Source of the DNA: Paenibacillus agilis
GTDB lineage: Bacteria; Bacillota; Bacilli; Paenibacillales; Paenibacillaceae
Reading direction: 5' to 3'
Assembly: GCF_007786455.1 (NCBI RefSeq)
Contig: NZ_VNJK01000001.1
Location: 496,001-560,000, forward strand
Length of the DNA: 64,000 nucleotides
Every line of letters begins with the position of its first letter. The stretch's first letter is position 1. The translations under genes were made by a program, and so were the position numbers. Below, piece by piece: positions 18,801 through 26,972 of this stretch. The notes under the pieces were generated by a model that was given only the letters and a program-made list of their open reading frames with translations, made no database searches and had not been told where the DNA came from.

Positions 18801-19391
18801 GATGGTGAGACGGAGAAAACGGTTAAGATTCCATTAATCAAGAACAGCACGTCGAATGGAAATCGGAAGTTTAAAGTGAAGCTGCAATCACCAACTCGCG
18901 GTGCCAAGCTAGGGCAACATCATCAGCTAGAAGTGAACATTAGTAAGGACGTCAATATTTCACCTACATGGCCTGTTGGTGCGAAGTTGACTGTAAGCGA
19001 TGTAACCTATCGTTCCTTTACGATTTCATGGCCGAACGCAATCGATTTGGATGGCATTGCTTCTTATGAAATCGTAGAGCGAGATGGAGCGTTAGCTCCT
19101 GTGTCTGTGGCTGGGAATGTAAATACTTATTCGTGGTCATCAGGGTTGACGCCAGGCAAGTCATATCGGTTGCAAGTAAGAGCGAAGGATAGGAAGGGGC
19201 TGACAAGCTGGCCGCTTCAGACTTGTGTGACCGTGCAGGCTTGCGTGAAGCTGCCGAAGCCGTTACATTCAGCACCCATTGATGTGCCGATAGAATCACC
19301 AAGTGAACTACCTATAGAGCCGCCTTTGATAGATCTTCCATACGTGCTTCCTCAGTGGTTAGGTGATGAAAGGCTGAGTTTAGCGGTATGA
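15828..19391 (+). CDS. secreted two-propeller FG-GAP/VCBS, Calx-beta, Fn3 protein, paralogue 2
   Basis: 1,187 residues, same plan as its neighbours. Signal peptide about 1-35 (ends VVEAA). Blades 1-7 (about 60-385) carry GNLDNTGHAD, ADLNGDQIGE, ADFNKDGIQD, GDWNKDGHID, DDMNQDGYSD, TDINGDRYPE and LDFDRDGKED. Calx-beta about 388-498, Fn3 about 500-595. Blades 8-14 (about 600-930) include VDSNGDGMDE, ADLNGDRKEE, GDWNGDGLTD, ADFNGDGYDD and GDFNGDGKDD. Calx-beta about 934-1040, Fn3 about 1045-1138, then a Pro-rich tail. A pair of cysteines nine apart region (LQTCVTVQACVK) sits at the end of the last Fn3 domain and is shared with paralogue 3 but not 1. An AAAGGAGAATCCTGC site precedes the ATG. Monocistronic; function unknown, surface or matrix role inferred. 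Confidence 0.85.
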   Translation: MQRKWLIAARRHLAAALAVFVFVSLFPTSYVVEAATVIDKSWSGNYYDWRALKLNERVYSQAAGNLDNTGHADLAVITENNLLVLYYVSSDGTLTRQQVTAKQADPNVKRLHIADLNGDQIGEVLAFGSTKIEIFGRDTASSTYVLKSTIPIASYSGQAIADFNKDGIQDLIIASSTKLHFLRGTTNLTYQEVGSYTHKTAALHSIVDIQTGDWNKDGHIDFVYQLYEQHAILFKGNGQLGFSYVKDLDIDSFVVDDMNQDGYSDIIGYNRVGYERNYAVHYGDTGGQFARKSPIGFAEGGYGIYSTDINGDRYPELVLYDSMDYISYVIWNREGTYSFPEQTVFFVNPSYIEQKLDFDRDGKEDFISNQDFNTNEIIIKRNGDFSGQIQFSQTQQEVDAHQKFIQVQVQRTGGSSGRTVVEYGTNDGTAKSGTDYTRTAGILEFNHGETAKMVTVPITSVDQINGSRTFTIRLKNPTNGVDLGSNRTLTVHIRSNSSVPQWPNGAAVDIADVTSSSMTVAWPQAKDSAGVKAYEISEKNQAFVPISVTNDVYSYTWNTGLVPGKTYQIQVNAKNVNGKLSQTLAGPITIPNHNPVPADPSYRLNAVNFDNFPRQYNMNAVDSNGDGMDELIVYDSAVTMMMKPLSNQSWLFNGKLPTGQWGEVNYRADLNGDRKEEWLAPSGTGIRIIGEGATLDYEQVAEVLLEPHYDYKVDDFTNDGIADIVYMNQNAELIILKGTGDYKYTELSRQQLSHHGVKLLTGDWNGDGLTDVAAYDGHLHLYKNKGNNTFEKIKEIYNPTTPQAADFNGDGYDDIVTSHWGSDVFVYYGDAQGSFDSTPYRYTPPDGVYEIHSADLNNDSNKDFVLVYFSGVEAVVNQGKGSFQPQGVYNEMLWLSSRYLMGDFNGDGKDDIGYRREDYSGFELYDNMLTAGSLQFSNASQNVQETAEFVQVKVKRVGDRHGVTSVVYGTENTTALAGVDYVASTGTLKFADGETEKTVKIPLIKNSTSNGNRKFKVKLQSPTRGAKLGQHHQLEVNISKDVNISPTWPVGAKLTVSDVTYRSFTISWPNAIDLDGIASYEIVERDGALAPVSVAGNVNTYSWSSGLTPGKSYRLQVRAKDRKGLTSWPLQTCVTVQACVKLPKPLHSAPIDVPIESPSELPIEPPLIDLPYVLPQWLGDERLSLAV

Positions 19392-19429
19392 GTAGATCGC
19401 GTAATTTCATAAACGTATCATGAAGAGAG

Positions 19430-19467
19430 GCAGCCTTGCTCCTATAATGGAGCAGGCTGCTTTTTTT
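19430..19467 (+). terminator. terminator of propeller-protein gene 2
   Basis: GCAGCC-TTGCTCC pairs with GGAGCA-GGCTGC around a short TATAAT loop, followed by seven T. Confidence 0.9.
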
Positions 19468-19493
19468 ATAGTAAAGTACTAGCAGCTCGAAAT

Positions 19494-19573
19494 GGTAGAG
19501 AAAATGAAGGTTGCTGTAACAATTTCACTAGTTTTGCCAGATCAGTTGCATGGTCTCATAAATATGCTACGAT
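19494..19573 (+). promoter_or_regulatory. promoter module copy D upstream of propeller-protein gene 3
   Basis: GTAGAGAAAATGAAGGTT ... TGTAACA and ACTAGTTTTGCCA (19527-19539), then a 28-bp gap after TTGCCA, then TATGC-TACGAT (19563-19573). Nearly the same as copy C, including the upstream flank, so the whole transcription unit was probably duplicated. Confidence 0.6.
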
Positions 19574-19762
19574 ACAGACGGATAGACAATTTTCTTCATT
19601 TTTCCAAAACAGCATCGTTGTTACAGATGAACTACTCTCAGCGTTACACCCTCATATTCGACATGATGTTTCGCACCTCGGCATTTTTTTCTATACCAAT
19701 GTATTGCTTCGTCATCATGGTCATGCAGACGCTTTTACTAATCTAGTAGAGGAGAATATGGT

Positions 19763-22700
19763 ATGAAAATCAAATGGGGTATTTCTGTTAAACAGAGTAT
19801 TGCGCGAATGCTTACAGTATTGTTGGTTGTTTCTATGTTTCCTACTTCGTTCACTGCACAGGCAGCTCCACCAGTGGACAACAAGAAGAACAACAACTAC
19901 TGGTGGAATGAGTTTACAATTAGTGATCAAACACGCCATAACTATGTCGGGAATTTGAACAACGAAGGAAATGCTGATCTTGCCGTAATAACAGATAATT
20001 ATTTACTTGTCCTTTATTTTATCGCTTCAGATGGTACACTTACTCGTCAACCGATAGCGGCCAAGCAAGCAGATTCGACCTTAGAGCGAGTACATATTGA
20101 AGATTTGGATGGAGACCAATTTGGTGAGGTGCTGGCATTTAGCTCATCTCAGGTCGAAATATTCGGCCGCACTACAGCAGGCTCCTATGAATTGAAAAGT
20201 ACGATTCCGCTAGCCCCCTATTTGGAACAGGCAATTGCTGATTTTGATAAGGACGGAATAAAGGATATCATTTTTGTTTCCTCGACAAAGGTGCACTTCC
20301 TACGTGGATCAGCAAATGTAACGTATACAGAAGTAGGCAGCTATACCCATCAGTCGGATGCGCTGTACGGCCATGTAAATGTTAGAACAGGTGATTGGAA
20401 TAAGGATGGGCATCTGGATTTCGCGTATCAGTTGTACCAGCAGCCAATTATTTTATTTAATGGGAACGGACAGTTAGGATTCACACAGGCAAAGACACTT
20501 GCGTTGGGAAGTGGCTTCGAAGTTGCAGACGTCAATCAAGACGGATTTTCTGACATTATCGGTAGAGGTGGGAAAATTGAAGTTCACTATGGTGACACAG
20601 GGACGCAATTTACTCGCAAATCCGAGATTGATTTTGTCACCCAGGGTTATAAAATGCGCATTACGGATGTGAATGTGGACGGGTTTCCTGAACTCATACT
20701 CTACGACGATTGGGATGCTTATTTTAGATATGTATTATGGAATCGAAATGGGAAGTTCAGCATGCCTGAAGAAATGAACAGCATTGTCTTACCTGATCAA
20801 AAGGTGGACTTTAATGGAGATGGGAGAGAGGACTTGGTTTCCTATCCGAGCTATTATTACAATGCATTAAGAGTTGCGATAAACTTCCCTGTGACCGGAG
20901 AGGTACATTTTAACCAACTAGAACAAGAAGTAGCTTCGCATGCAGATACGGTGCAGGTGCAAGTACACCGTACAGGGGGAAGTTCAGGTTACATCGTTGT
21001 GGATTACGACACATCTGATGGGACAGCTAAGGCTGGGACTGATTATAAGAGAACAGCAGGAACGTTAGCATTTCACGATGGCGAAACCGTTAAAACTGTA
21101 ACGGTGCCAATAACAAAAATAGGTAGCTTTGAAGGCGTTCGTACATTCTCGGTACGATTAAAATACCCGACGAGTGGTGTCGCACTAGGCCACAATCGGA
21201 AGACAGATATCATTATTCGTTCTAACCCATCCGTTCCTCATTGGCCAACTGGTGCAGTTGTGGATATTGCAGATGCTACACCATACTCGATGACTGTAGC
21301 TTGGCCGCAAGCTCAAGACCGTGCAGGAATTGAATTGTATGAGATTAAGGAAACGAATCAAGCGTTTACTCCTGTTACGGTGACGAAGGACGTTTATCGT
21401 CATACGTTGACTGGGCTTGCACCAGGGAAAACCTATCAGGTTCAGGTAACCGCGAAAAATGCTAACGGCGAACGAAGCAAAGCTTTGTCTGGGCATGTAA
21501 CGCTGCCGAAGGTAGGTGAAGCGCCCGTTATTCCTTCTTATCAGAAAAATAGTGTGAGCTTCAGGGATCTGCCAGCGGGAAAACACGTCTTGTATAAGGG
21601 GGACGGCAATGGAGATGGCTTTGATGAATTGATCGTGCGTGATGGTTGGGGACGAGCCAATGTTGTCAGGCTTCTGTCCGATAATACATGGCAGCTACAT
21701 GGAAGACTACCAATAGAAGGTTGTGGGCAAGTTGAATATAGTGTTGATTTGAATCAGGATGGGAAAGAAGAGTGGTTGGGACCAAGAGGTAGTGGAATTT
21801 GTGTCACGAGCGAGAATGCGCATGGTGGCTATGAGCAAGTAGCACAAATCCATCTAGGGTCGCATTATGACTATCAAGTCGGTGATTTCACAAAGGATGG
21901 GCTTAACGATATTGCTTATGAGAGTGGTAATCAACTTATTATTTTACAAGGTAGCGGGAATTACACGTTTACTGAGGTAATGAGACAGCCTTTAACTCAT
22001 ACTGCCTACCGTTTATTAAGTGGAGATTGGAATGGCGATGGTCACTTAGATGTCGCTGCTTATGAGGGAACAGAACAAAATATGAAATTGCATTTGTACA
22101 AAAACAACGGAAACCGAACGTTTGAGAAGCTGAAAGTTATTGAACATGCATGGCACCCGCAGGCAGCAGACTTTAATGGTGATGGCTATACGGATCTTGT
22201 GGTTTTTCATGGATCTAATACGCAGCAAGAAGTTGTCGTTTATCATGGTGACGCGCAAGGGAATTTCAATGGAACTCATCGTATTCCCACGGCAGAGTGG
22301 ATACGCGAGATTCATCTTGCCGATTTGAATGGTGACAACTATAAAGACTTCGTGTTTGTTTATTGGCTAGGGGTAGAAGCAGTTGTGAATGACGGGAGCG
22401 GTGGCTTCCAACTACAAGGATCGTTTGATGGCGATATGTTTTGGTTCCTTTCACAATATTTAATCGGTGACTTCAATGGAGATGGAAAAGACGATCTTGC
22501 GAACAGGTATCAAGATAGAGGAGACATAACGATTTATGATAATCTTCTCGTGTCTGGAATTTTTCAATTCAACCATGCTTCACAGCAAGTATGGGAGCAT
22601 TCGGGCTATGCACAAGTAAAGGTGAAACGCGTCGGTGATCGCAGTGGAGTCACGAGTGTTGTATACGGAACAGAAAACGGAACTGGACTGGCTGGGGTCG

Positions 22701-23344
22701 ATTACGTGGCTTCGACAGGTACGTTGACGTTTGCGGATGGAGAAACGGAGAAGACTGTATTAATTCCACTTCTTAATAATGACAAGTCAGATCAGGAGCG
22801 TTTATTTAAAGTGAAGCTGCAATCCCCAACTCGGGGTGCTAAGTTAGGTACTCATCGTCAGTTGGAAATAACCATTCGTGACGACGATAAGGTAGCACCT
22901 ACATGGCCTGTTGGTGCACAGTTGAGCGTAAGTGATGTTACGTACCAGTCATTCACTCTTTCATGGCCAAGCGCAATCGATTTGGATGGTATCGAGTCGT
23001 ATGAAATTGTGGAGCGGAGCGGGGTCCTAGCTCCGGTAACGGTTGCAGGGAATATCAATTCCTATACGTGGTCGACAGGGCTTAATCCAGGCAAGTCGTA
23101 TCGTCTGCAGGTAAGGGCGAAGGATAAGAAAGGTCTGGTAAGTTGGCCTTTGCAGACTTGTGTTACGGTACAGACTTGTGTGACGCTGCCGCAGCCGTTT
23201 AATGCCAACGAACCTATTGAAACAATTATAGTAATACCTATGGAATTACTTGTAGCACCACCATTGAAAGATTTACCTGTTGTCCTTCCACAAAGGAGAG
23301 GTGATGCGAAGTGGAGTATAACGAAGCGAATTACCGAGCAATAA
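19763..23344 (+). CDS. secreted two-propeller FG-GAP/VCBS, Calx-beta, Fn3 protein, paralogue 3
   Basis: 1,193 residues, visibly closest to paralogue 2 (shared stretches such as DNYLLVLYF-type openings, AKQAD, GSYTH, GDWNKDGH and KVKLQSPTRGAKLG). Signal peptide about 1-35 (ends FTAQAA). Seven blades to about 380 (GNLNNEGNAD, EDLDGDQFGE, ADFDKDGIKD, GDWNKDGHLD, ADVNQDGFSD, TDVNVDGFPE, VDFNGDGRED), Calx-beta about 383-490, Fn3 about 492-585. Seven more blades follow to about 930 (GDGNGDGFDE, VDLNQDGKEE, GDFTKDGLND, GDWNGDGHLD, ADFNGDGYTD, ADLNGDNYKD, GDFNGDGKDD), then Calx-beta about 934-1043 and Fn3 about 1046-1143. The C-terminal tail is hydrophobic/Pro-rich then basic. It carries extra cysteines in the second propeller (EGCGQVE, GICVT). 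No anchoring motif. Confidence 0.85.
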   Translation: MKIKWGISVKQSIARMLTVLLVVSMFPTSFTAQAAPPVDNKKNNNYWWNEFTISDQTRHNYVGNLNNEGNADLAVITDNYLLVLYFIASDGTLTRQPIAAKQADSTLERVHIEDLDGDQFGEVLAFSSSQVEIFGRTTAGSYELKSTIPLAPYLEQAIADFDKDGIKDIIFVSSTKVHFLRGSANVTYTEVGSYTHQSDALYGHVNVRTGDWNKDGHLDFAYQLYQQPIILFNGNGQLGFTQAKTLALGSGFEVADVNQDGFSDIIGRGGKIEVHYGDTGTQFTRKSEIDFVTQGYKMRITDVNVDGFPELILYDDWDAYFRYVLWNRNGKFSMPEEMNSIVLPDQKVDFNGDGREDLVSYPSYYYNALRVAINFPVTGEVHFNQLEQEVASHADTVQVQVHRTGGSSGYIVVDYDTSDGTAKAGTDYKRTAGTLAFHDGETVKTVTVPITKIGSFEGVRTFSVRLKYPTSGVALGHNRKTDIIIRSNPSVPHWPTGAVVDIADATPYSMTVAWPQAQDRAGIELYEIKETNQAFTPVTVTKDVYRHTLTGLAPGKTYQVQVTAKNANGERSKALSGHVTLPKVGEAPVIPSYQKNSVSFRDLPAGKHVLYKGDGNGDGFDELIVRDGWGRANVVRLLSDNTWQLHGRLPIEGCGQVEYSVDLNQDGKEEWLGPRGSGICVTSENAHGGYEQVAQIHLGSHYDYQVGDFTKDGLNDIAYESGNQLIILQGSGNYTFTEVMRQPLTHTAYRLLSGDWNGDGHLDVAAYEGTEQNMKLHLYKNNGNRTFEKLKVIEHAWHPQAADFNGDGYTDLVVFHGSNTQQEVVVYHGDAQGNFNGTHRIPTAEWIREIHLADLNGDNYKDFVFVYWLGVEAVVNDGSGGFQLQGSFDGDMFWFLSQYLIGDFNGDGKDDLANRYQDRGDITIYDNLLVSGIFQFNHASQQVWEHSGYAQVKVKRVGDRSGVTSVVYGTENGTGLAGVDYVASTGTLTFADGETEKTVLIPLLNNDKSDQERLFKVKLQSPTRGAKLGTHRQLEITIRDDDKVAPTWPVGAQLSVSDVTYQSFTLSWPSAIDLDGIESYEIVERSGVLAPVTVAGNINSYTWSTGLNPGKSYRLQVRAKDKKGLVSWPLQTCVTVQTCVTLPQPFNANEPIETIIVIPMELLVAPPLKDLPVVLPQRRGDAKWSITKRITEQ

Positions 23345-23497
23345 TTGTAACACGGGTAGTAGAGATTGATAACGGTTAATGCACTTGCCATAAGGGGAAC
23401 CTTTGGAGAGGAACCCTATTTAATCTATACTAAACAGGATTCTGTGGCTGAAATAGGAAGTAGATTATAACTAGTAATAAATCACAGCAATGAAGGA

Positions 23498-23541
23498 AGG
23501 CAGCTCTCTCCCATATTTAGAGGGGAAAGGGCTGCCTTTTT
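23498..23541 (+). terminator. terminator of propeller-protein gene 3
   Basis: AGGCAGC and GCTGCCT arms with CTCTCCC/GGGGAAAG-type inner pairing and a T-tract (23536-23541). It lies between convergent genes. Confidence 0.8.
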
Positions 23542-23567
23542 ATATTTATAAATTTATAGACTTCCTT

Positions 23568-24302
23568 TTATTCTTTAATGATCAATCCGAATATTTTCGA
23601 AAGTGCCATCGCTTGGGCAGGGGAGATGATGCATCCCTTTAAATCTTCCAATGTGACTCCTAAGTTGAAGAAGTGACAGCCGCTAATATCGATCCCTGCT
23701 AACTTGGTGCTGGAAAACTGCGACTGATCGATATTGGTTTCCCTGAAGTAAATATCAGACAGCACGCTATGGTAGAAGTCTGACTTTACGAAAGAACTCT
23801 CAATAAATTCCGTATGCTTGATGTTGGCAAAACGAAAAGTAGCATAATCTCCTAAACATCGTTGAAAAGATAGATGACGTAGGGTTGAACTTAATAAGTC
23901 GATACCCATCAACTTGCAATTGTGGAATTCTACGCGATGAGCGATGACACCGCTAAAGTCTATATTGGATAAGTCGCAATTGTCGAAGCGAACATCCGTC
24001 AGCTCAAGCTTGGGCAGTGACACGTCACGGAACGTCACATTTTGAAAGATGACCTTCTCAAAGGAAACGCTGGCAGCGCTTTGGTGTTCGATGATCCCGT
24101 CTTGATAGAGAGCATAAGAGTGCGTTTGCTCGTCGTCCAGCCATAATTCAGAAGCGGGCAAACGATCAAGCGCCTGTGGAAGCTTTGGCGCCGTGCGTTT
24201 ATGCTGTGAGATGTCCTTATCTTTATCTTTGTTTTTGCTCTTGTCTTTATTTTTAACCGTCCCGTTAGTAGTGGTCTTGGCATTGTTAAGGTTGGAAGTC
24301 AT
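23568..24302 (-). CDS. pentapeptide-repeat protein with charged N-terminal linker
   Basis: 244 residues. The first 45 are low-complexity and highly charged (KNKDKSKNKDKDKD). Residues about 85-220 form a degenerate pentapeptide-repeat solenoid with Phe/Leu at the centre of successive five-residue steps (VTFRDVSL, VRFDNCDLSNIDFSG, VEFHNCKLMGIDLLSS, TEFIESSFVKSDFYHS, IYFRETNIDQSQFSSTKLAGIDIS). Such right-handed quadrilateral helices act in protein binding; some mimic DNA and protect gyrase, but nothing here points to that specifically. No signal peptide or membrane segment. It follows the aldehyde dehydrogenase gene by 43 bp on the same strand and may be co-transcribed. Confidence 0.8.
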   Translation of the reverse strand: MTSNLNNAKTTTNGTVKNKDKSKNKDKDKDISQHKRTAPKLPQALDRLPASELWLDDEQTHSYALYQDGIIEHQSAASVSFEKVIFQNVTFRDVSLPKLELTDVRFDNCDLSNIDFSGVIAHRVEFHNCKLMGIDLLSSTLRHLSFQRCLGDYATFRFANIKHTEFIESSFVKSDFYHSVLSDIYFRETNIDQSQFSSTKLAGIDISGCHFFNLGVTLEDLKGCIISPAQAMALSKIFGLIIKE

Positions 24303-24345
24303 CTTACATGTTACACTCCCTATCTCCGTATTGATGTAGTTAAGT

Positions 24346-25779
24346 TTACGTATTTAGGCGAATGGAGACGAATTTTAGCTCGGTCATTTCCTCGACTGCG
24401 TACTTTACGCCTTCCCTGCCGTATCCGCTATCCTTCACGCCACCATAAGGCATATGGTCGAGCCTAAAGGTAGGAATGTCGTTAATAATAACGGCGCCTG
24501 CCTCTAATGCTCTTGCCGCATAGAAAGCACGGTCAATATTGCTCGTATAAATGCCGATATTGAGTCCGTAAGCTGAATCGTTAGTCAGCGCAATGGCATC
24601 ATCCAGCTCACGGTATTTCACAATAGATACAACGGGAGCAAACGTTTCCTTGCACGATACACTCATCTCAGGTGTAACATCGAGAAGGACCGTTGGCTCC
24701 CATGCCGAACCGTCCCGCTGTCCTCCACAGCCGATCCGAGCGCCTTGTGCAATCGCCTCTTGCACCCATTCTTCGATTCGGTCTACTTCATGAGTATGAA
24801 TCATCGTGCTAATATCTGTTTCTTCTTCTAATGGGTCACCGACACGAAGCTGCGCTGTTTGTGCAATAAATCGTTCGCAGAATTCGTCATATACATGCTC
24901 GTGCACATAGATGCGCTGTAGTGATATGCAGACTTGTCCTGCATAGGCAAATGCTCCATCGACACAGCGTTCGATAATATTAGGTATGTTCGTATCAGGC
25001 TCAATAATGAGGGCCGAATTGGAACCAAGCTCAAGCGTAACTTTGCGTAAGCCTGCCTTCGATTTGATCGCTTTACCTACTTCAGGGCTGCCTGTAAAGG
25101 TTACTTTCCGTACGCGCTCATCACGGAGCAGCTCATCGCTCAGCTCACGGCCACTGCCTGTAAGTACATGAAGCGCTCCTGCAGGCAGACCCGCTTCGTC
25201 AAACAGCTCCGCAATAGCAAGCGCGCTGAGTGGTGTTTGGTTGGCAGGCTTTAGCACAACTGTATTGCCTGCCGCAAAGGCAGGGCCAAGCTTATGCGCG
25301 ACAAGATTAAATGGGAAGTTGAATGGCGTAATCGCCACAACAATCCCAAGTGGTTCGCGCCACGTCATGCCAAGTCGATTACTGCCGCCAGGGGCTGCAT
25401 CCATCGGAATCGTCTCGCCGTAGATGCGCTTCGCTTCCTCGGCGGCGAACTGATACGTCGTAATCGTGCGATCAATTTCCGCACGTGCGGCACGTATAGG
25501 CTTACCAGCTTCCATGGCGCATAGCCTCGCCATTTCTTCTCTGCGGGCTTGCAGCAGCAGTGCTACCTTCGCTAGAATTGCTGCCCGCTCATAAGCAGGC
25601 CTTGCCCGCATTACAGAAGCAGCTCTATGTGCGCCATCAATCGCTACCTGCACATGTGAGGCGTCCGCTTTGGCGATGTTTGCAATGAGCTGTCTATCAT
25701 AAGGAGCATGAAGTTCATAGTAGGTTTGCGTTTCTGTCCATTGTCCATTGATCCAGAGGTGCTTCGTCAAGTGAGTCAA
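24346..25779 (-). CDS. NAD(P)-dependent aldehyde dehydrogenase
   Basis: 477 residues, ALDH superfamily. Shown by FNFPFNLVAHKLGPAFAAGN, the cofactor motif FTGSPEVGKAI, general base in TLELGSNSAL and catalytic cysteine in AGQVCISLQR, with the C-terminal DHMPYGGVKDSGYGREG. The sequence style matches the lactaldehyde/glyceraldehyde-3-phosphate-type or YfmT-like branch; substrate cannot be fixed by eye. The start is TTG at 25779, with GGGAGG eight bases upstream. It faces the coiled-coil gene across a 450-bp gap and precedes the pentapeptide-repeat gene. Confidence 0.9.
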   Translation of the reverse strand: MTHLTKHLWINGQWTETQTYYELHAPYDRQLIANIAKADASHVQVAIDGAHRAASVMRARPAYERAAILAKVALLLQARREEMARLCAMEAGKPIRAARAEIDRTITTYQFAAEEAKRIYGETIPMDAAPGGSNRLGMTWREPLGIVVAITPFNFPFNLVAHKLGPAFAAGNTVVLKPANQTPLSALAIAELFDEAGLPAGALHVLTGSGRELSDELLRDERVRKVTFTGSPEVGKAIKSKAGLRKVTLELGSNSALIIEPDTNIPNIIERCVDGAFAYAGQVCISLQRIYVHEHVYDEFCERFIAQTAQLRVGDPLEEETDISTMIHTHEVDRIEEWVQEAIAQGARIGCGGQRDGSAWEPTVLLDVTPEMSVSCKETFAPVVSIVKYRELDDAIALTNDSAYGLNIGIYTSNIDRAFYAARALEAGAVIINDIPTFRLDHMPYGGVKDSGYGREGVKYAVEEMTELKFVSIRLNT

Positions 25780-26227
25780 GTTGATAGCCTCCCTAATCTA
25801 TTAATTGGAATTACGTTCATCATATCGTTAGCCCTTCATTGTAATCAAGGGAAGAAAGAAAAATGGAAAAATACAAAAATAAACATTACATATTTGAAAG
25901 TTCATGATAACATTAATAAATGGGTAATAAGATATTAATTTATAGGATAAAAGTCATAGTTTTTCTATTTTTATTATGATGTGGCACAGATGATTGGGAA
26001 TGTAGTTGCCTATTATTTTCTATTTTTTAAGTAGATTCATATTGAGTTATCCATGTAACTTTTTCAAAATTTTATGCAAGAAGCAAGAGACTTGGCAGGT
26101 TTAAATAAAGTAAGCTGCTTTGGAGGAAAGTGGTTTACTTCGTTTAGGAGACCATACTACAGACAAGATTTCAGTTACTATGCGTAAGCATCGTAGAAGT
26201 ACATCGGGAGCGGGGAGGATTTTGTCT
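25780..26227. other. AT-rich divergent intergenic region
   Basis: Very A+T-rich between the aldehyde dehydrogenase and coiled-coil genes. It should hold both promoters, but I could not pick a convincing -35/-10 pair. The downstream frame opens from a TTG at 26120, but the better ribosome-binding site is at the ATG 26228. Confidence 0.4.
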
Positions 26228-26812
26228 ATGGAGCTGAAATGGAAAAAAGATATATTTGAGCTGAATAGTCAACCATTTGGAGAAATGCAGTATGATGCAA
26301 CCCTATCACAAGCGATTCAACAATGCGTTGAAAAGAACATGTCTGCATACGATTTGAATCATAGCAAGCAATTTGTGGGGAAACGCATGCCGGATAGCGA
26401 TCGTAGTTTGTATCAGCCGATACAGCGGGACGAAGGTTCTTTGTATAACTATGTGCTGGAAAGTCTGGAAACGTTTAAAGCAGGCCGAGCAGCCAAGCCA
26501 GCACTTGTGGGTCATGAGCAATGGTCGGATTGGTCGGAAAAGGAGAAACAAGCCTGGGTCGAATATGTAATGCGTGATGCGATGCAGGTATTTTTGGATT
26601 TATATCGAAAATATAATACGCAGCAACAGCAATTCGATGAGATGTCCGACCAAATTAAGCGTTATGAGAAGGAAATTGACGTATTACAATCGAACCTTGA
26701 AGAGCGCCTCCGTTTGGTAGAGGCGGAACGAGATAAACTATCACAAGATATAAAGAAATATGAGGCATACGTGAACTATCAGGTAACTCGATTGAACAAA
26801 GCGTTGCAATAA
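26228..26812 (+). CDS. uncharacterised coiled-coil protein
   Basis: 194 residues from ATG 26228, which follows GGGGAGG by about eight bases. The frame is open further up to a TTG at 26120, but that region has no conserved look. The middle contains WSDWSEKEKQAWVEYVMRDAMQ. The last 60 residues (QQQFDEMSDQIKRYEKEIDV onward) are heptad-rich and predicted to form a coiled coil. No signal peptide or enzymatic motif. It is separated from the helicase gene by a terminator. I do not recognise a family; function unknown. Confidence 0.7.
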   Translation: MELKWKKDIFELNSQPFGEMQYDATLSQAIQQCVEKNMSAYDLNHSKQFVGKRMPDSDRSLYQPIQRDEGSLYNYVLESLETFKAGRAAKPALVGHEQWSDWSEKEKQAWVEYVMRDAMQVFLDLYRKYNTQQQQFDEMSDQIKRYEKEIDVLQSNLEERLRLVEAERDKLSQDIKKYEAYVNYQVTRLNKALQ

Positions 26813-26908
26813 GATGTTCAGTCGTATGAAGCAGGTAATTGATTTTTGACGTTTACTATATAAAAATGATATATTTTATTTTTGTTGTATGATAATAAAT
26901 ACTGTTAT

Positions 26909-26936
26909 GGTTGCGTAAATAGGCGCAACCTTTTTT
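26909..26936 (+). terminator. terminator of the coiled-coil gene
   Basis: GGTTGCG (26909-26915) pairs with CGCAACC (26924-26930), followed by six T. Confidence 0.85.
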
Positions 26937-26972
26937 CATGATTATCGAAGCGTTAATAGCTTTGAACTATAT

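Noticed and set aside
11931-23344. LPXTG, SLH or lipoprotein anchoring of the three large secreted proteins
   Set aside because: No such motif is present in the C-termini or after the signal peptides.
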